From: DSOI01 sp041394885
Lineage (GTDB): Bacteria > Acidobacteriota > Terriglobia > Bryobacterales > Bryobacteraceae
DNA length: 64,000 bases
Direction of reading: 5' to 3'
Assembly (NCBI GenBank): GCA_041394885.1
Contig: JAWKHI010000002.1
Span: 284,546 to 348,545, forward strand
Of the stretch, positions 39,772-51,355 are shown piece after piece; position 1 is the stretch's first letter; every line of letters begins with the position of its first letter. The translations under genes were made by a program, and so were the position numbers. The notes below the pieces were generated by a model, which saw only the letters and a program-made list of their open reading frames with translations, did no database searches and was not told the origin of the DNA.

Positions 39772-40809
39772 CTACGGTTGCGGCGGACCCGCCGGCTGCG
39801 CGGCCGGAGCCGCTGGCGCGGGCGCTTGTGCCTGCTGTGCCGGGGCCGGCTGAGCCGGAGCCGCTGGCGGCGGAAGACAATTTCCGGTGCACACCGTCTG
39901 CGAGACCGTTTCCGGCGGCCCCAGACGTTTGGAATCGATCGCCGGACGCCGCACCCGGAACGTCTCGATCACCGCACCGCCCGGCCCCACCTTCGTCTCG
40001 AGGATCTGCTGCTCGCGTAACTGTGGCTGCACCTTGCTGGCTCCGTACTGCCCCGTGGACGCGTTGCCATACACGTCGGTGATGGTCACCTCCGTGCCGT
40101 CGGGCTGCTTCATCTGCGTCGCCACCTTTTGTCCCGCCAAGGCCATCTTGCCGCCCGGGGGCGCGTTGTACTCCGTGGTGGTGGTGACGTCCTGCCCGTT
40201 CTGCTTCTGCGATTGCGTGATCTCGCGCGAGGACTCGAGGAACCGTCCATTGGCATCCTTGCGGAAGATCGTGACGTCTTTTTGGCTCGTCTGATCGCTG
40301 GTTTGCGCCACCGTCACGCGCTTCTCGTTCAGGTCGAATCCGCCGTTGGGGTTCGCCGTCTCCACTTCCGTATCGGTGCGCACCACGTTCCCGTTCACCG
40401 CCGTCCGCGCCACGGACCTTTGCCGCGGCATGTAGCTGCCATTGATGTCGCTATCCCAAACCGTCGTGCGCGTGGTCAGCGATCCGTCCGGGTTCTTGCT
40501 CTCCTCGATGCGCACTTTTTCCGAACCCGCCGGACGGCCCGTACGGTCGAACTTCTTCACGATGCGCTCGATTACCTTGCCGCCGGGCCCATCCGAGATC
40601 ACCCTCTCACTGGAGCCATTCGTGGTCACCGCGCCGCCGTTGATCGAAGGCGCGTTGGTGGTGGTTACCGTTTGCCCGTTCGTCTTTGTCGTCGACGTGT
40701 TCGACGATCGCGTCCGGTTTCCATTGATGTCATAGGTGTAGGTGGCCTGATTCTTCTGGGACTGAGCCCAGACACAGGTGGCAAACAGGGCTAGCGCGCA
40801 CCACTTCAT
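39772..40809 (-). CDS. Exported repeat-rich protein with YD-like motif and proline tail
   Basis: 345 residues. Signal peptide MKWCALALFATCVWAQ, then one YD-type motif (YTYDINGNRTR), then a low-complexity region rich in Asn, Thr, Gly and Gln with repeated imperfect units such as NGxxVTTT and K-N-G-Q-D-V-T-T-T. A Pro/Ala/Gln tail begins after LPPPAAPAQ (about 310-345). It has no catalytic motif. It may be a surface-exposed or adhesive protein. It follows the phosphodiesterase gene by 49 bp on the same strand. Confidence 0.65.
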   Translation of the reverse strand: MKWCALALFATCVWAQSQKNQATYTYDINGNRTRSSNTSTTKTNGQTVTTTNAPSINGGAVTTNGSSERVISDGPGGKVIERIVKKFDRTGRPAGSEKVRIEESKNPDGSLTTRTTVWDSDINGSYMPRQRSVARTAVNGNVVRTDTEVETANPNGGFDLNEKRVTVAQTSDQTSQKDVTIFRKDANGRFLESSREITQSQKQNGQDVTTTTEYNAPPGGKMALAGQKVATQMKQPDGTEVTITDVYGNASTGQYGASKVQPQLREQQILETKVGPGGAVIETFRVRRPAIDSKRLGPPETVSQTVCTGNCLPPPAAPAQPAPAQQAQAPAPAAPAAQPAGPPQP

Positions 40810-40858
40810 TCTTCCAGCGTAGGACGCTTCGCGCCGCCGTTACAATCGGGGGAACACC

Positions 40859-42268
40859 CTACAGGGCTGCGCTCGGTTGCCCCTCGCGGCCCACCAATTC
40901 CACACCCAACATCCGCGACACCGCTGGCGCCACGTCCAGCAGGGAACACTCCATACTCCCGCGCCCATGCGCCACACCTGGACCCGTACTCACAAAGAAT
41001 CCCCCCGGCACATGATTCCCCGGGCGAAAACCATGCGGGCCGGCGCGCATCACCCCCAGCGCATCGGACGCAGCCCCGGTCAGCGGACCTTGTCGCGCCC
41101 ACACGGCAAACAGGTCCGGCAGCCGCTCCCGCTCATCGCCCGGAAATACCGTGCCGGTGTCCAACACCGTTTCCACCACTCGTCCGCCGCTCTCCGGATC
41201 CCGCAGTGCGAGCAAAGCCTCGGTGAGCCGCTGCCGCAGCCGTGACTCTTCCTGCCCGGGCCGCACCAGCCCGGCCGGCTCCCGGCCCACGAGGTTGAAT
41301 CGGATCGCGCCGCTGATCTCGTTGTGGTGGAGGGGGTAGATGAGCCGGTTCGCGGGTTCGCGGCTGCCACCCGCGGTCCGGCCGATCAGGCGTAGGCGTT
41401 GACGCCATGTCATCAACCCAGGCTCCAGACGCTGCAACAAGCCGTTGAGAAAATGCTCCCCGGTCTCATTGCTGCTCATCCCGATGTCGGAGAACACGAT
41501 CGCCCTCGCTTGGGGACCAGCCCGCTCCACCAAATCACCCACCGCGCGGTCCAGCGCCTGGTAGACCTCCTTCACCGGATCATCGTCGCGGCCCACTGCC
41601 GGCCAGCACTGGTGTCCCACACAATGTGCCTCCTTGAAAACCACCAGGAACAGGTCCCACTCGCCCTGCTCCAGCAACTCGCTCGCCAGCCGCGTCTTAT
41701 TCTCGATCCCGGTTAGCAGGTGTCGCCGGAAGGCGGGCATGTCCTCTTCGGGCAGCGCCTCCATCCGGCACATCCACGCCTCGCCGGGACGGTCCGTCGC
41801 GTCATCGCCGAAGCGGCCCAGCACGGAATCGGCCAATTCCGGAGGCCAACTGCAGGTTTTCGCGTAGTCTCGCCCATGCACCAGCCAGTCGGAAATCTGA
41901 ATACCGTTCAGGCCCGGAGTGTGCGGACACTTCGGTACATCCACCACCGCCACCCGGCGCCCCGCCTCGCTCAGGTCCACCCAAAACGGTTTCACCGGGG
42001 GAATCTGCTCGCGACACATCCGCGTTTCGTACGAGCCCGGTTCCAGCACCTGCCAGAAAAACCGGCCATGCTTTCCGGGAGAAACGGCCGTCGCGAACGA
42101 CGCCCACACCGAGTCGTCAGCCAGGCCCGGCGGCGTGAGGAGTCTCCCATGCGAGCCCCGGTCTCGCATCCCGCGCAGCACCGGTAGATCGCCCGAATTG
42201 CACCATCGCTCCACCAAACCACGATCAGCCGCGTCCAGCCCGATAAGGATGATCTTGGCCGGGTTCAT
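40859..42268 (-). CDS. Alkaline-phosphatase-superfamily phosphodiesterase/nucleotide pyrophosphatase-like protein
   Basis: 469 residues. The metal-binding start IILIGLDAADRGLVERW fits type I phosphodiesterases. The nucleophile region is LADDSVWASFATAVSPGKHG. Further metal sites may be HCVGH (near 215) and FSDIGMSSN, where the usual Asp-His pair reads Asp-Ile. The C-terminal H of GFRPGNH is present. The lost His leaves catalysis uncertain. It is cytoplasmic by sequence. It follows selD by 53 bp. Confidence 0.65.
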   Translation of the reverse strand: MNPAKIILIGLDAADRGLVERWCNSGDLPVLRGMRDRGSHGRLLTPPGLADDSVWASFATAVSPGKHGRFFWQVLEPGSYETRMCREQIPPVKPFWVDLSEAGRRVAVVDVPKCPHTPGLNGIQISDWLVHGRDYAKTCSWPPELADSVLGRFGDDATDRPGEAWMCRMEALPEEDMPAFRRHLLTGIENKTRLASELLEQGEWDLFLVVFKEAHCVGHQCWPAVGRDDDPVKEVYQALDRAVGDLVERAGPQARAIVFSDIGMSSNETGEHFLNGLLQRLEPGLMTWRQRLRLIGRTAGGSREPANRLIYPLHHNEISGAIRFNLVGREPAGLVRPGQEESRLRQRLTEALLALRDPESGGRVVETVLDTGTVFPGDERERLPDLFAVWARQGPLTGAASDALGVMRAGPHGFRPGNHVPGGFFVSTGPGVAHGRGSMECSLLDVAPAVSRMLGVELVGREGQPSAAL

Positions 42269-42321
42269 TCCAGCACTGTATCACTGTGACCCGGGACATG
42301 GCCGCCACTGTGGGCGGACTC

Positions 42322-43347
42322 CTACGAAAGCGCGATCGCCGCTGCGTCCTCGGCAGCCTCTTTCACAGTGCCGATCCTCACTGCCGACGGATAACGTTCC
42401 GCGAGCAGCGCCGCGTCGGGCTCCGGCATCGCCAGCAACAGCCCGCCGGAGGTTTGCGGGTCATACAGCAGATCGAGCAGCGCCGCATCGATCTCCCCTT
42501 GCACCCCCACATCGCACGACGCGAATTCGCGGTTGTTCTTCAAGCCGCCCGGAAGCGCGCCGCCGCGTGCGTATTCGAGCGCCCCTTCGAGCAGCGGCAC
42601 GCGCGCCGCCTCGATCTCCAGACGCACCCCGCTCCCCAACGCCATCTCCCGCGCATGCCCCAGCAGGCCGAAGCCGGTGATGTCGGTGGAACCATGCACC
42701 GTCAGCCCCGCCGCCGCATCCGCCGCTCCACGATTCAGCAGCAACATCGATTCGATCGACTGCAGCACGTCGCCCTCCCGCGCCACGCCGCGCTTCAGTG
42801 CCGTCGCGATCACGCCCGTCCCGATCTTCTTGGTGAACATCAGCGCGTCGCCCACCCGCGCTCCCGCATTGGTCCAAATGCGATTCGGATGCACCGTCCC
42901 CGTTACCGCGTATCCGAACTTGATCTCTTCATCGCTTACCGAATGTCCGCCCAGGATCACCGCGCCGGCTTCGCTGATCTTGTCTGCCCCGCCGCGCAGG
43001 ATCTCCCGCAGCACATCCATATCGCCTTTCGACGGGTACGCCACCAGCGACAGGGCCGAGACCGGCGAGCCGCCCATCGCGTACACATCCGACAGTGCAT
43101 TCGCCGCCGCGATCGCCCCGTAGGTGTACGGATCGTCCACGATCGGCGTGAAGAAGTCCACCGTTTGCACCAGCGCCAAATCGGCCGACAGCCGATACAC
43201 GCCTGCGTCGTCGGCGGTGTCGTAGCCAACCAGAACATTCTCGTTTGTCACCCGCGGCAGCCCGCTGAGCACCTGGTCCAACAACTTTGGACTCAATTTG
43301 GACGCTCAGCCGGCGGCTTTGACGTGTGCGGTGAGTTTCGCCGTCAT
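42322..43347 (-). CDS. selD: Selenophosphate synthetase with selenocysteine (in-frame TGA)
   Basis: 341 residues when the TGA at 43308-43306 is read as Sec14. The coding frame upstream of the internal TTG (43296) is intact back to the ATG at 43347, whose GGGAG site lies 3 bases upstream. The N-terminus reads KAAG-U-ASKLSPKLLDQVL, which lines up with the catalytic G-C-G-C-K-I-S-P stretch of E. coli SelD: Sec sits at the Cys17 position, Lys17 at the Lys20 position. Later motifs are DTADDAGVYRL (ATP/Mg), VQTVDFFTPIVDDPYTYG, ANALSDVYAMGG and HGSTDITGFGLLGHA. It makes selenophosphate from selenide and ATP. A SECIS-like hairpin follows the TGA. It lies in the gyrA-larE operon. Confidence 0.93.
43264..43310 (-). 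promoter_or_regulatory. Bacterial SECIS-like hairpin in selD
   Basis: On the minus-strand RNA, GCUGAGC (43310-43304, includes the UGA) pairs perfectly with GCUCAGC (43270-43264). Inside, GUCCAA (43292-43287) pairs with UUGGAC (43281-43276) around the 5-base loop AGUUG. The loop GU lies about 21 bases after the UGA, close to the 20 bases of the E. coli fdhF SECIS. This is what SelB needs to recode UGA. Confidence 0.75.
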
Positions 43348-43360
43348 GATCTCCCAGTCT

Positions 43361-44725
43361 TCACTGTACGTCGATATCGAAGGTGGCGGTCTCCACCTGT
43401 CCCTTTCGCTTGATCTGCGCGTAAACCCGATAGGCCCCTGGCGACGGAAACGCGTAGGGAAACGAAACCGTATCGCCCAGAGGCGCCATCCAGTGCGCCG
43501 AGTGCGGGTCGTTCCTGGCTTCCTCGGTGAGCGCGAGCGCTGCCATCGGCGCGGACCCGGTGGGATGCACGTGCGCGTACACGCTGCGGTCCTTCTTTAA
43601 GAACACCGCGTGTCCTGGCATCCCCATGTACAATTCCATTTCGCGGGCATCGGTCACCTTCACGCGAAACCGGTACGGCTTCCGCGCCATCCATCCCCCA
43701 GGTTCGGGAACGAGCGTGACGCCGGTTGCCGGAACGGCGCCGGAATCGTCGCCTTCGAGCGCTTTGCCCACGATCGCCGCCGGCAGTTCCAACTCGGCCG
43801 TCATCGTCTCCGGAAAGCCGTTGGCATGCACCACGTCTGCATAAAGCTGATAGCGTCCCGCTGGCATGTCCGGCAGGTTATGCGCGAACTCCCCCGGTCC
43901 GGCTTCGTCCGGGTGCAGGTGCCAGATCCGGTCGAGTTCCGGAAGCCGCACCACGAAAAGGTGCATCGGGTGATTGTGGTCCGGGATGAAATCGTCCATC
44001 CGCCGGGATCGCAGCCAGCCCGGATCGTTCAACTGGAGCGTCAGCCGATTCCCATCCACTCCCGCCGCCATCGCCAGCGGTTTGTAGATGTAGTTGCCAT
44101 AGGCGTTGGCTTCCAGCTCCCACCACTGATTGCCCAGCAACAGCACGCAGACCACCGCGCCGGCCGCGATCGCCATCCATCGTTTGCCTCGGCGGAGGTC
44201 GTCACTCGATGCCGCGGCCCCGGGTGCGAGCCTGGACTCGCGGCCCGCCGCGCCGACAAGCGACACCACGCCTGCTGCCAACACCATTCCCAGAATCGCC
44301 AGGATGATTCCCAAGCCCGGCGTCATGGCGAGCGTGGACCGGGCCGCCGCCGGCACCGGAATCGAGAGCCGCGCCTTGCCTCGCGCTCCTTCCACCTCGA
44401 TCCGCACCTGCCACGATCCCGCCGTCATCATCCACAACGCGCCCCGGAAAAACTGCGGGTCGTCCGGAGAACGGAACGTGACGTCGGCGGTGGGCGCGAA
44501 CTTCGCCGCATCGCCGGTCAGGGGGATCGGTGTGATCCGTATGGAGTCGATGTCGCTCGCCGCCGTCCGGATCTCCACTTCCGCAACACCGGGGATGGCC
44601 GCCGGCGTACGGATCGCCACGAACAGTGGATAGGGCCCAGCCGCGCCTTCGTGGAACACGTCCGGAGATCCGATGTGCGCGTACGCCGCCGCGCATCCCA
44701 TCGCCAGCAACGCCAGGCCCCTCAA
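43361..44725 (-). CDS. Membrane-anchored exported His-rich protein
   Basis: 454 residues from TTG 44725, which overlaps the upstream stop (TTGA), with AAAGGTG before it. The signal peptide (LRGLALLAMGCAAAYA) is followed by a domain beginning AHIGSPDVF. There are two further hydrophobic helices (about 145-170, 195-212). The C-terminal 230 residues are an extracytoplasmic beta domain full of His/Met clusters: DHNHPMHLF, WHLHPDE, YMGMPGHAVF and YAHVHPTG. These fit a metal (copper) binding role resembling FixH/YtkA-like proteins, which is inference. It pairs with the preceding membrane gene. Confidence 0.65.
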   Translation of the reverse strand: MRGLALLAMGCAAAYAHIGSPDVFHEGAAGPYPLFVAIRTPAAIPGVAEVEIRTAASDIDSIRITPIPLTGDAAKFAPTADVTFRSPDDPQFFRGALWMMTAGSWQVRIEVEGARGKARLSIPVPAAARSTLAMTPGLGIILAILGMVLAAGVVSLVGAAGRESRLAPGAAASSDDLRRGKRWMAIAAGAVVCVLLLGNQWWELEANAYGNYIYKPLAMAAGVDGNRLTLQLNDPGWLRSRRMDDFIPDHNHPMHLFVVRLPELDRIWHLHPDEAGPGEFAHNLPDMPAGRYQLYADVVHANGFPETMTAELELPAAIVGKALEGDDSGAVPATGVTLVPEPGGWMARKPYRFRVKVTDAREMELYMGMPGHAVFLKKDRSVYAHVHPTGSAPMAALALTEEARNDPHSAHWMAPLGDTVSFPYAFPSPGAYRVYAQIKRKGQVETATFDIDVQ

Positions 44726-45864
44726 CGGCGCACCTTTTGCATCCAGTTGGCCCACGCGAGCCCGCGCCATGCCAGCAAAAAGCAGATCGCGAACGCCAAA
44801 GTCATGTTGATGGCGAATGACGCCGTGGAGCCATCCATCGGGTAGAACAGGTTGCGTGCCGTGTAGGAGCGCGGTGTCATCCGGTAATCCCACAGGTGCG
44901 TGTAGAAGACCGGGTTCCGCGACCATGGCGACAAAAGGAAGTAGCCGAACAACCATTGCGTGGCCACCAATACGCCCATGAACGACACGGCCCCCGCCGC
45001 CGCGCGCTTCCATCGTGCCCATGGTTCGGTGCGAGACAACGCGTAGTCGAGCGCCATCGCCGGCACGAACATCAGCACCGGAAAGTGTCCAGGCACGAAG
45101 TGGGTCACCGGATTGGTCACCGGGCCCAGCTTCGGCTCGCCCGGGAACAGTTGCAGGATCCAGTTCATCCCGTTGCAGAAGAAAAAGTAGACCAGGGCGA
45201 TCCGCGTGGCCGCCCATGGTACCCGCGCCGATTGGGAAATCGCCACCAGAAACAGCGGGACTGCGATCGCGATCGAGCGGTAGTACACGCCGGAGTGGAT
45301 CGCCACGCGGAAGGTGTACTCCATGATCAGCGTCATCACGTTGGCGATCACCAACCCGCCGGTGAACACAAACAGCCAGTCGAGCGCACGCCGCCGGTCA
45401 TCCGGGGCGTTGTTCTTGTAGGAAAGCACCAGCAACAGCGCGCCCAACTGCACCGCGAACATGCCTACCGCCAGCACCATATGGGGCGGGGAAATGATCT
45501 TCACGTCCAGCCCGTAGGCGTTATGCCACCAGTCGTCGAACGGCGCCGAGGTCAGCATCGCGATGCCGCCCCACGCCGCCACGAATGCGCCCAGCGGACC
45601 GCGAAATCCCCAGATGCGCACCGACGCGTTCCGTAGCGCATCCGCCGCGGGGGAAAACGTCGTCGCCAGGATCAGATATCCGCAGGAAATCCCCGCCAGT
45701 ACGCCGCACAGGTAGATCGCCATGTGCGCCGGTGTGAGAAACGCGTCACGGCCGATGGTGCGGTGCCAGGAAATGTCCCACTGGATGCCGATCATCGAAG
45801 ACGTAGTCGCCGCTACGGCGCACCAAACGTACCACGGAGTGCCGTTGCGCGCCGCGCTGCTCAT
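44722..45864 (-). CDS. Polytopic membrane protein partner of the His-rich exported protein
   Basis: 380 residues from ATG 45864, whose ATGA overlaps the larE stop. About nine helices. Notable are WDISWHRTIGRDAFLTPAH and PFDDWWHNAYGLDVKIISPP, then HMVLAVGMFAVQLGA, and VTHFVPGHFPVLMFVPA, with His and Trp placed at membrane edges. No family is recognised, but the placement suggests a metal- or heme-related function. It is coupled to the next gene by a TTGA overlap. Confidence 0.65.
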   Translation of the reverse strand: MSSAARNGTPWYVWCAVAATTSSMIGIQWDISWHRTIGRDAFLTPAHMAIYLCGVLAGISCGYLILATTFSPAADALRNASVRIWGFRGPLGAFVAAWGGIAMLTSAPFDDWWHNAYGLDVKIISPPHMVLAVGMFAVQLGALLLVLSYKNNAPDDRRRALDWLFVFTGGLVIANVMTLIMEYTFRVAIHSGVYYRSIAIAVPLFLVAISQSARVPWAATRIALVYFFFCNGMNWILQLFPGEPKLGPVTNPVTHFVPGHFPVLMFVPAMALDYALSRTEPWARWKRAAAGAVSFMGVLVATQWLFGYFLLSPWSRNPVFYTHLWDYRMTPRSYTARNLFYPMDGSTASFAINMTLAFAICFLLAWRGLAWANWMQKVRR

Positions 45865-46718
45865 TGTCCGGAAAGAACCGCGTTCAGCGAACCTTGCCGG
45901 TAGCCTTCGAGATCGAGCGTGACGTAGTGGAAACCGAGCGGCTTGAAGATCGCTGTCAGCTTTCCGGCCATTTCGAGATCGAGAGCCCGCGGAAGCTCCT
46001 CGCGAGAAATCTCGATGCGGGCGAGGTCGCCGTGAAACCGCACCCGAAACTGCCGGAATCCGAGCGCTTTCACCGCTTCTTCCCCGGTCTCGATTGTCTT
46101 GACCGTCTCCACCGTCACAGGTGTCCCGTAGGGGATCCGCGAGCTGAGGCACGCCGCCGCGGGGCGGTCCCAAAACGGGAGACCGGCGGTCCGGCTCAAC
46201 TCCCGGATTTCGGCCTTGGTGAGCCCGGCTTCCACCAAAGGAGCTTTCGCCTGGTGTATCTTCGCCGCCTGTTGGCCGGGACGGTAATCGCCCAGGTCAT
46301 CTTTGTTCACGCCGTAGACGATGTGCGCCACGCCGCGCTCGGCCGCCACCTCTTCCAGCCGGAGGAACAACTCGTCCTTGCAATGGAAGCAGCGGTCCTT
46401 GTCATTCTTGACGTAGTCAGGATTGTCGAACTCGAACGTTTCGATGAACTCGTGCCGGAATCCGAGCTGCCCGGCGTAGGCGGCCGCGTCCCGCTTGTGG
46501 GACTCCGGAATCGATGCCGAATCGGCCGTGATGGCCACCGCCCGGTCTCCCAGCGCTCGATGCGCCGCCCAGGCGAGATAGGCCGAATCGGTTCCTCCCG
46601 AGTAGGCAACCAGCACTTCGCCCAGTTCCCGCAGGATCGCCAGCAGCTTCTCCTGCTTGGCTTCGAGCATGGCCGGATCCGGCGGTTGGGCCGGACCCAG
46701 TGTGACCAAAGTCGCCAT
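45861..46718 (-). CDS. larE: ATP-dependent sacrificial sulfur transferase LarE
   Basis: 285 residues. PP-loop S40-G-G-T-D-S45, then CFHCKDELF near 110 and AAACLSSRIPYG with Cys190. In L. plantarum LarE the equivalent Cys supplies the sulfur for the nickel-pincer cofactor of lactate racemase. No larB or larC is in the window, so the partners are elsewhere or the protein serves another thiolation. It starts 4 bp after the gyrA stop. Confidence 0.9.
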   Translation of the reverse strand: MATLVTLGPAQPPDPAMLEAKQEKLLAILRELGEVLVAYSGGTDSAYLAWAAHRALGDRAVAITADSASIPESHKRDAAAYAGQLGFRHEFIETFEFDNPDYVKNDKDRCFHCKDELFLRLEEVAAERGVAHIVYGVNKDDLGDYRPGQQAAKIHQAKAPLVEAGLTKAEIRELSRTAGLPFWDRPAAACLSSRIPYGTPVTVETVKTIETGEEAVKALGFRQFRVRFHGDLARIEISREELPRALDLEMAGKLTAIFKPLGFHYVTLDLEGYRQGSLNAVLSGQ

Positions 46719-46722
46719 GCCC

Positions 46723-49296
<2,574 letters not shown>

Positions 49297-49334
49297 TTGG
49301 ACTCCTTACGTTTCGGGGGAGGAACGAACCCCTA

Positions 49335-49363
49335 ATTATAACAAAACGAAAGGATAATGTTTC
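49335..49363 (-). promoter_or_regulatory. gyrA promoter
   Basis: A perfect -10 TATAAT (49340-49335) and a -35-like GAAACA (49363-49358) are 17 bp apart on the minus strand, 39 bp upstream of the GTG. Confidence 0.65.
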
Positions 49364-49382
49364 GCCCCGCGCTCCTGGGCCG

Positions 49383-50549
49383 CTAATGCGCCGCCAGCGC
49401 CTCGGCGGCGCAGGGCTCGGCCGCCATTGCGGCCACCGCCGCGGCCCGCTCACGGGCTTCCAGTGCGTCGTCCGGACGCCCCAGCTCATCGAGCAGCCGG
49501 GCGTGCCAGTCAAGCACCCGGGTCCATTCGCTCAGGTCTGCCAGGCGGTGCGCCTCCATCCGCTCCAGCGCCTGCCGGCAGACCGTCTCGGCCCCGGCCG
49601 TATCGCCATCGGCTTGGATGGCCCGGCTCAGAGCGTCGAGCGCCACGTAGAGAGCCGGCGACCGCGCCTCTGCCAGCGCTTTGGCTCCACGCGCGGCCAA
49701 GTCCCGGGCGCGGCCCACTTTCCCCTCCCGCCGCAGCGAATGGGACCAGTTGCTCCACAGCAGCGCCATCGATGCAGGGGAGGTTTCCGCGAGCCCGGCG
49801 CGGATTTGCTCGGCCCGGGTGAAAGACTCGTTGGCTTCCTCGAATCGCCCGGCCTCGCCGAGCATCGTGCCGCGGTTGCTCCATAAAGAAGACTCCGCCG
49901 ACGAGTCCGCCCCGGCCAGTTCTCGTACCAGCGGCAGCAGACGGTCGAATACCCGCCCCGCCTCGGCATAGTCGCCAGCCCGGCTAAGAACCGGGCCAAA
50001 GCGCTCGAGCGTGGCCGCGAGATTCGCTTTCTGTTCGGGCTGGTGCATCTCGTAAATGCTGGCCGCTTCCTCGAAGCTCCGTGCCGCGTCCGGACACAGC
50101 CCCAACCGCTGTAAGGTCTCGCCCAGCAGGTAGCAACTCTCGGCCAGTTCGAGCGACGGTTCGTCTTCCTGCTGCTGCCGCAGCAGCGCTACCACGGCTT
50201 GCCGGAACGAGACCGCCTGATGCGGCTGGTCGATTTCCTCCCAGGCGCCGGCCATCAACTGGTAGAGCGGGATCTGCCATCCGTGAATGTCGATCGAGTC
50301 CTCGCCGGCCGCCACCGCGCGCGCGCCCTCCTCCACCGCCTGTACGAGATCGCCCTGGCCGTACCGGACCTGCGCCAGGCCAAGCCTCGCGAGCATCTCC
50401 AGGTCTGACTCCTGCCGGTCCAGCCTTTCCCCGATCGCCAGGGCCTTTTCGAAGGCGTGCTCGGCGCACCGCCAGTCCCTCGCCTCCACCGCCTGCCATC
50501 CTTCCGCGAGCAGGCCATGGCCCCGCTCGGCGATCTGGTGTGCATCCAT
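49383..50549 (-). CDS. TPR repeat protein
   Basis: 388 residues with at least eight TPR-like units: GWQAVEARDWRCAEHAFEKA, AWEEIDQPHQAVSFRQAV, LGLCPDAARSFEEAASIYEM and others. No membrane segment and no extra domain. It probably serves as a cytoplasmic scaffold. Divergent from the RNase T2 gene, 131 bp apart. Confidence 0.7.
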   Translation of the reverse strand: MDAHQIAERGHGLLAEGWQAVEARDWRCAEHAFEKALAIGERLDRQESDLEMLARLGLAQVRYGQGDLVQAVEEGARAVAAGEDSIDIHGWQIPLYQLMAGAWEEIDQPHQAVSFRQAVVALLRQQQEDEPSLELAESCYLLGETLQRLGLCPDAARSFEEAASIYEMHQPEQKANLAATLERFGPVLSRAGDYAEAGRVFDRLLPLVRELAGADSSAESSLWSNRGTMLGEAGRFEEANESFTRAEQIRAGLAETSPASMALLWSNWSHSLRREGKVGRARDLAARGAKALAEARSPALYVALDALSRAIQADGDTAGAETVCRQALERMEAHRLADLSEWTRVLDWHARLLDELGRPDDALEARERAAAVAAMAAEPCAAEALAAH

Positions 50550-50680
50550 GATCGCTTCATCGGCAACGGCGGCAATCCTCGCGCATGCGGAAAATGCCTC
50601 AGCCCGCGGGCCAGACTCACCCGGTTTCCGCGCGCCGTTCCGCGGTTTCGCTGGTACCCCGCGCTGGTACGATCGTTACA

Positions 50681-51331
50681 ATGACCTTGCAGACCCTCCT
50701 CTCGCTGCTTCTGATCACCACCGCGGTCTGCGCCCAGCCCCGGCGCAGTGACTCCCGGGGAGTCCCTGGCCGCTTCGACTACTACGTCCTGAGCTTGTCG
50801 TGGTCTCCCCAGCACTGCTCCACCCCCAACGGCCAGCGTGACCGCATACAATGCGCTGGCACGCGGCAGTTCGGCTTCGTCGCACACGGATTGTGGCCGC
50901 AGTTCGAGCGTGGGTGGCCGCAGTTTTGCTCGGACGATCGCGGCCCCGATTCGGCCACCATTGACCAGACCATCGACGTGATGCCGAGTCCCGGTCTGAT
51001 GCGCCATGAATGGTCCAAGCACGGCACCTGCAGCGGGATGAATGCGGCGCAGTACTTCGCCCGCGTCCGCCAAGCCTATCAGCAGGTGAAGATTCCGCCG
51101 GAGTATCAGGCGCCGCTGAAGAATGTGGTGGTGTCGCCGCGCCGGCTGAAGGAGCGCTTCCTCGAGGTGAACCGCGTGGGCGACGTCTCCAATGTGGCCG
51201 TGGTGTGCTCGGGGCGGTTTCTGCAGGAAGTGCGTGTTTGTCTCGACAAGAACCTGCGTGCCCGCGCCTGCGGCGCCGATGTCCGCGATACGTGCCGGGT
51301 GAGTGAGATGATCATGCAGCCCGTGCGATGA
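50681..51331 (+). CDS. RNase T2 family exported ribonuclease
   Basis: 216 residues, ATG 50681. Signal peptide MTLQTLLSLLLITTAVCAQ. The two catalytic segments are complete: FVAHGLWPQ with His69, and HEWSKHGTC with His109, Glu110, Lys113 and His114. Eight or so Cys, in T2 spacing, suggest disulfides. It cleaves single-stranded RNA to 2',3'-cyclic phosphates in the periplasm or outside. A direct repeat GCTGGTAC (50650 and 50663) lies just before the start. Confidence 0.92.
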   Translation: MTLQTLLSLLLITTAVCAQPRRSDSRGVPGRFDYYVLSLSWSPQHCSTPNGQRDRIQCAGTRQFGFVAHGLWPQFERGWPQFCSDDRGPDSATIDQTIDVMPSPGLMRHEWSKHGTCSGMNAAQYFARVRQAYQQVKIPPEYQAPLKNVVVSPRRLKERFLEVNRVGDVSNVAVVCSGRFLQEVRVCLDKNLRARACGADVRDTCRVSEMIMQPVR

Positions 51332-51355
51332 GGCCTCGCGCTACAATTCAGTGCA

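Noticed and set aside
42322..43296. selD starting at TTG 43296
   Set aside because: This start removes the catalytic residue; the upstream ATG with a ribosome binding site and Sec codon fits the family.
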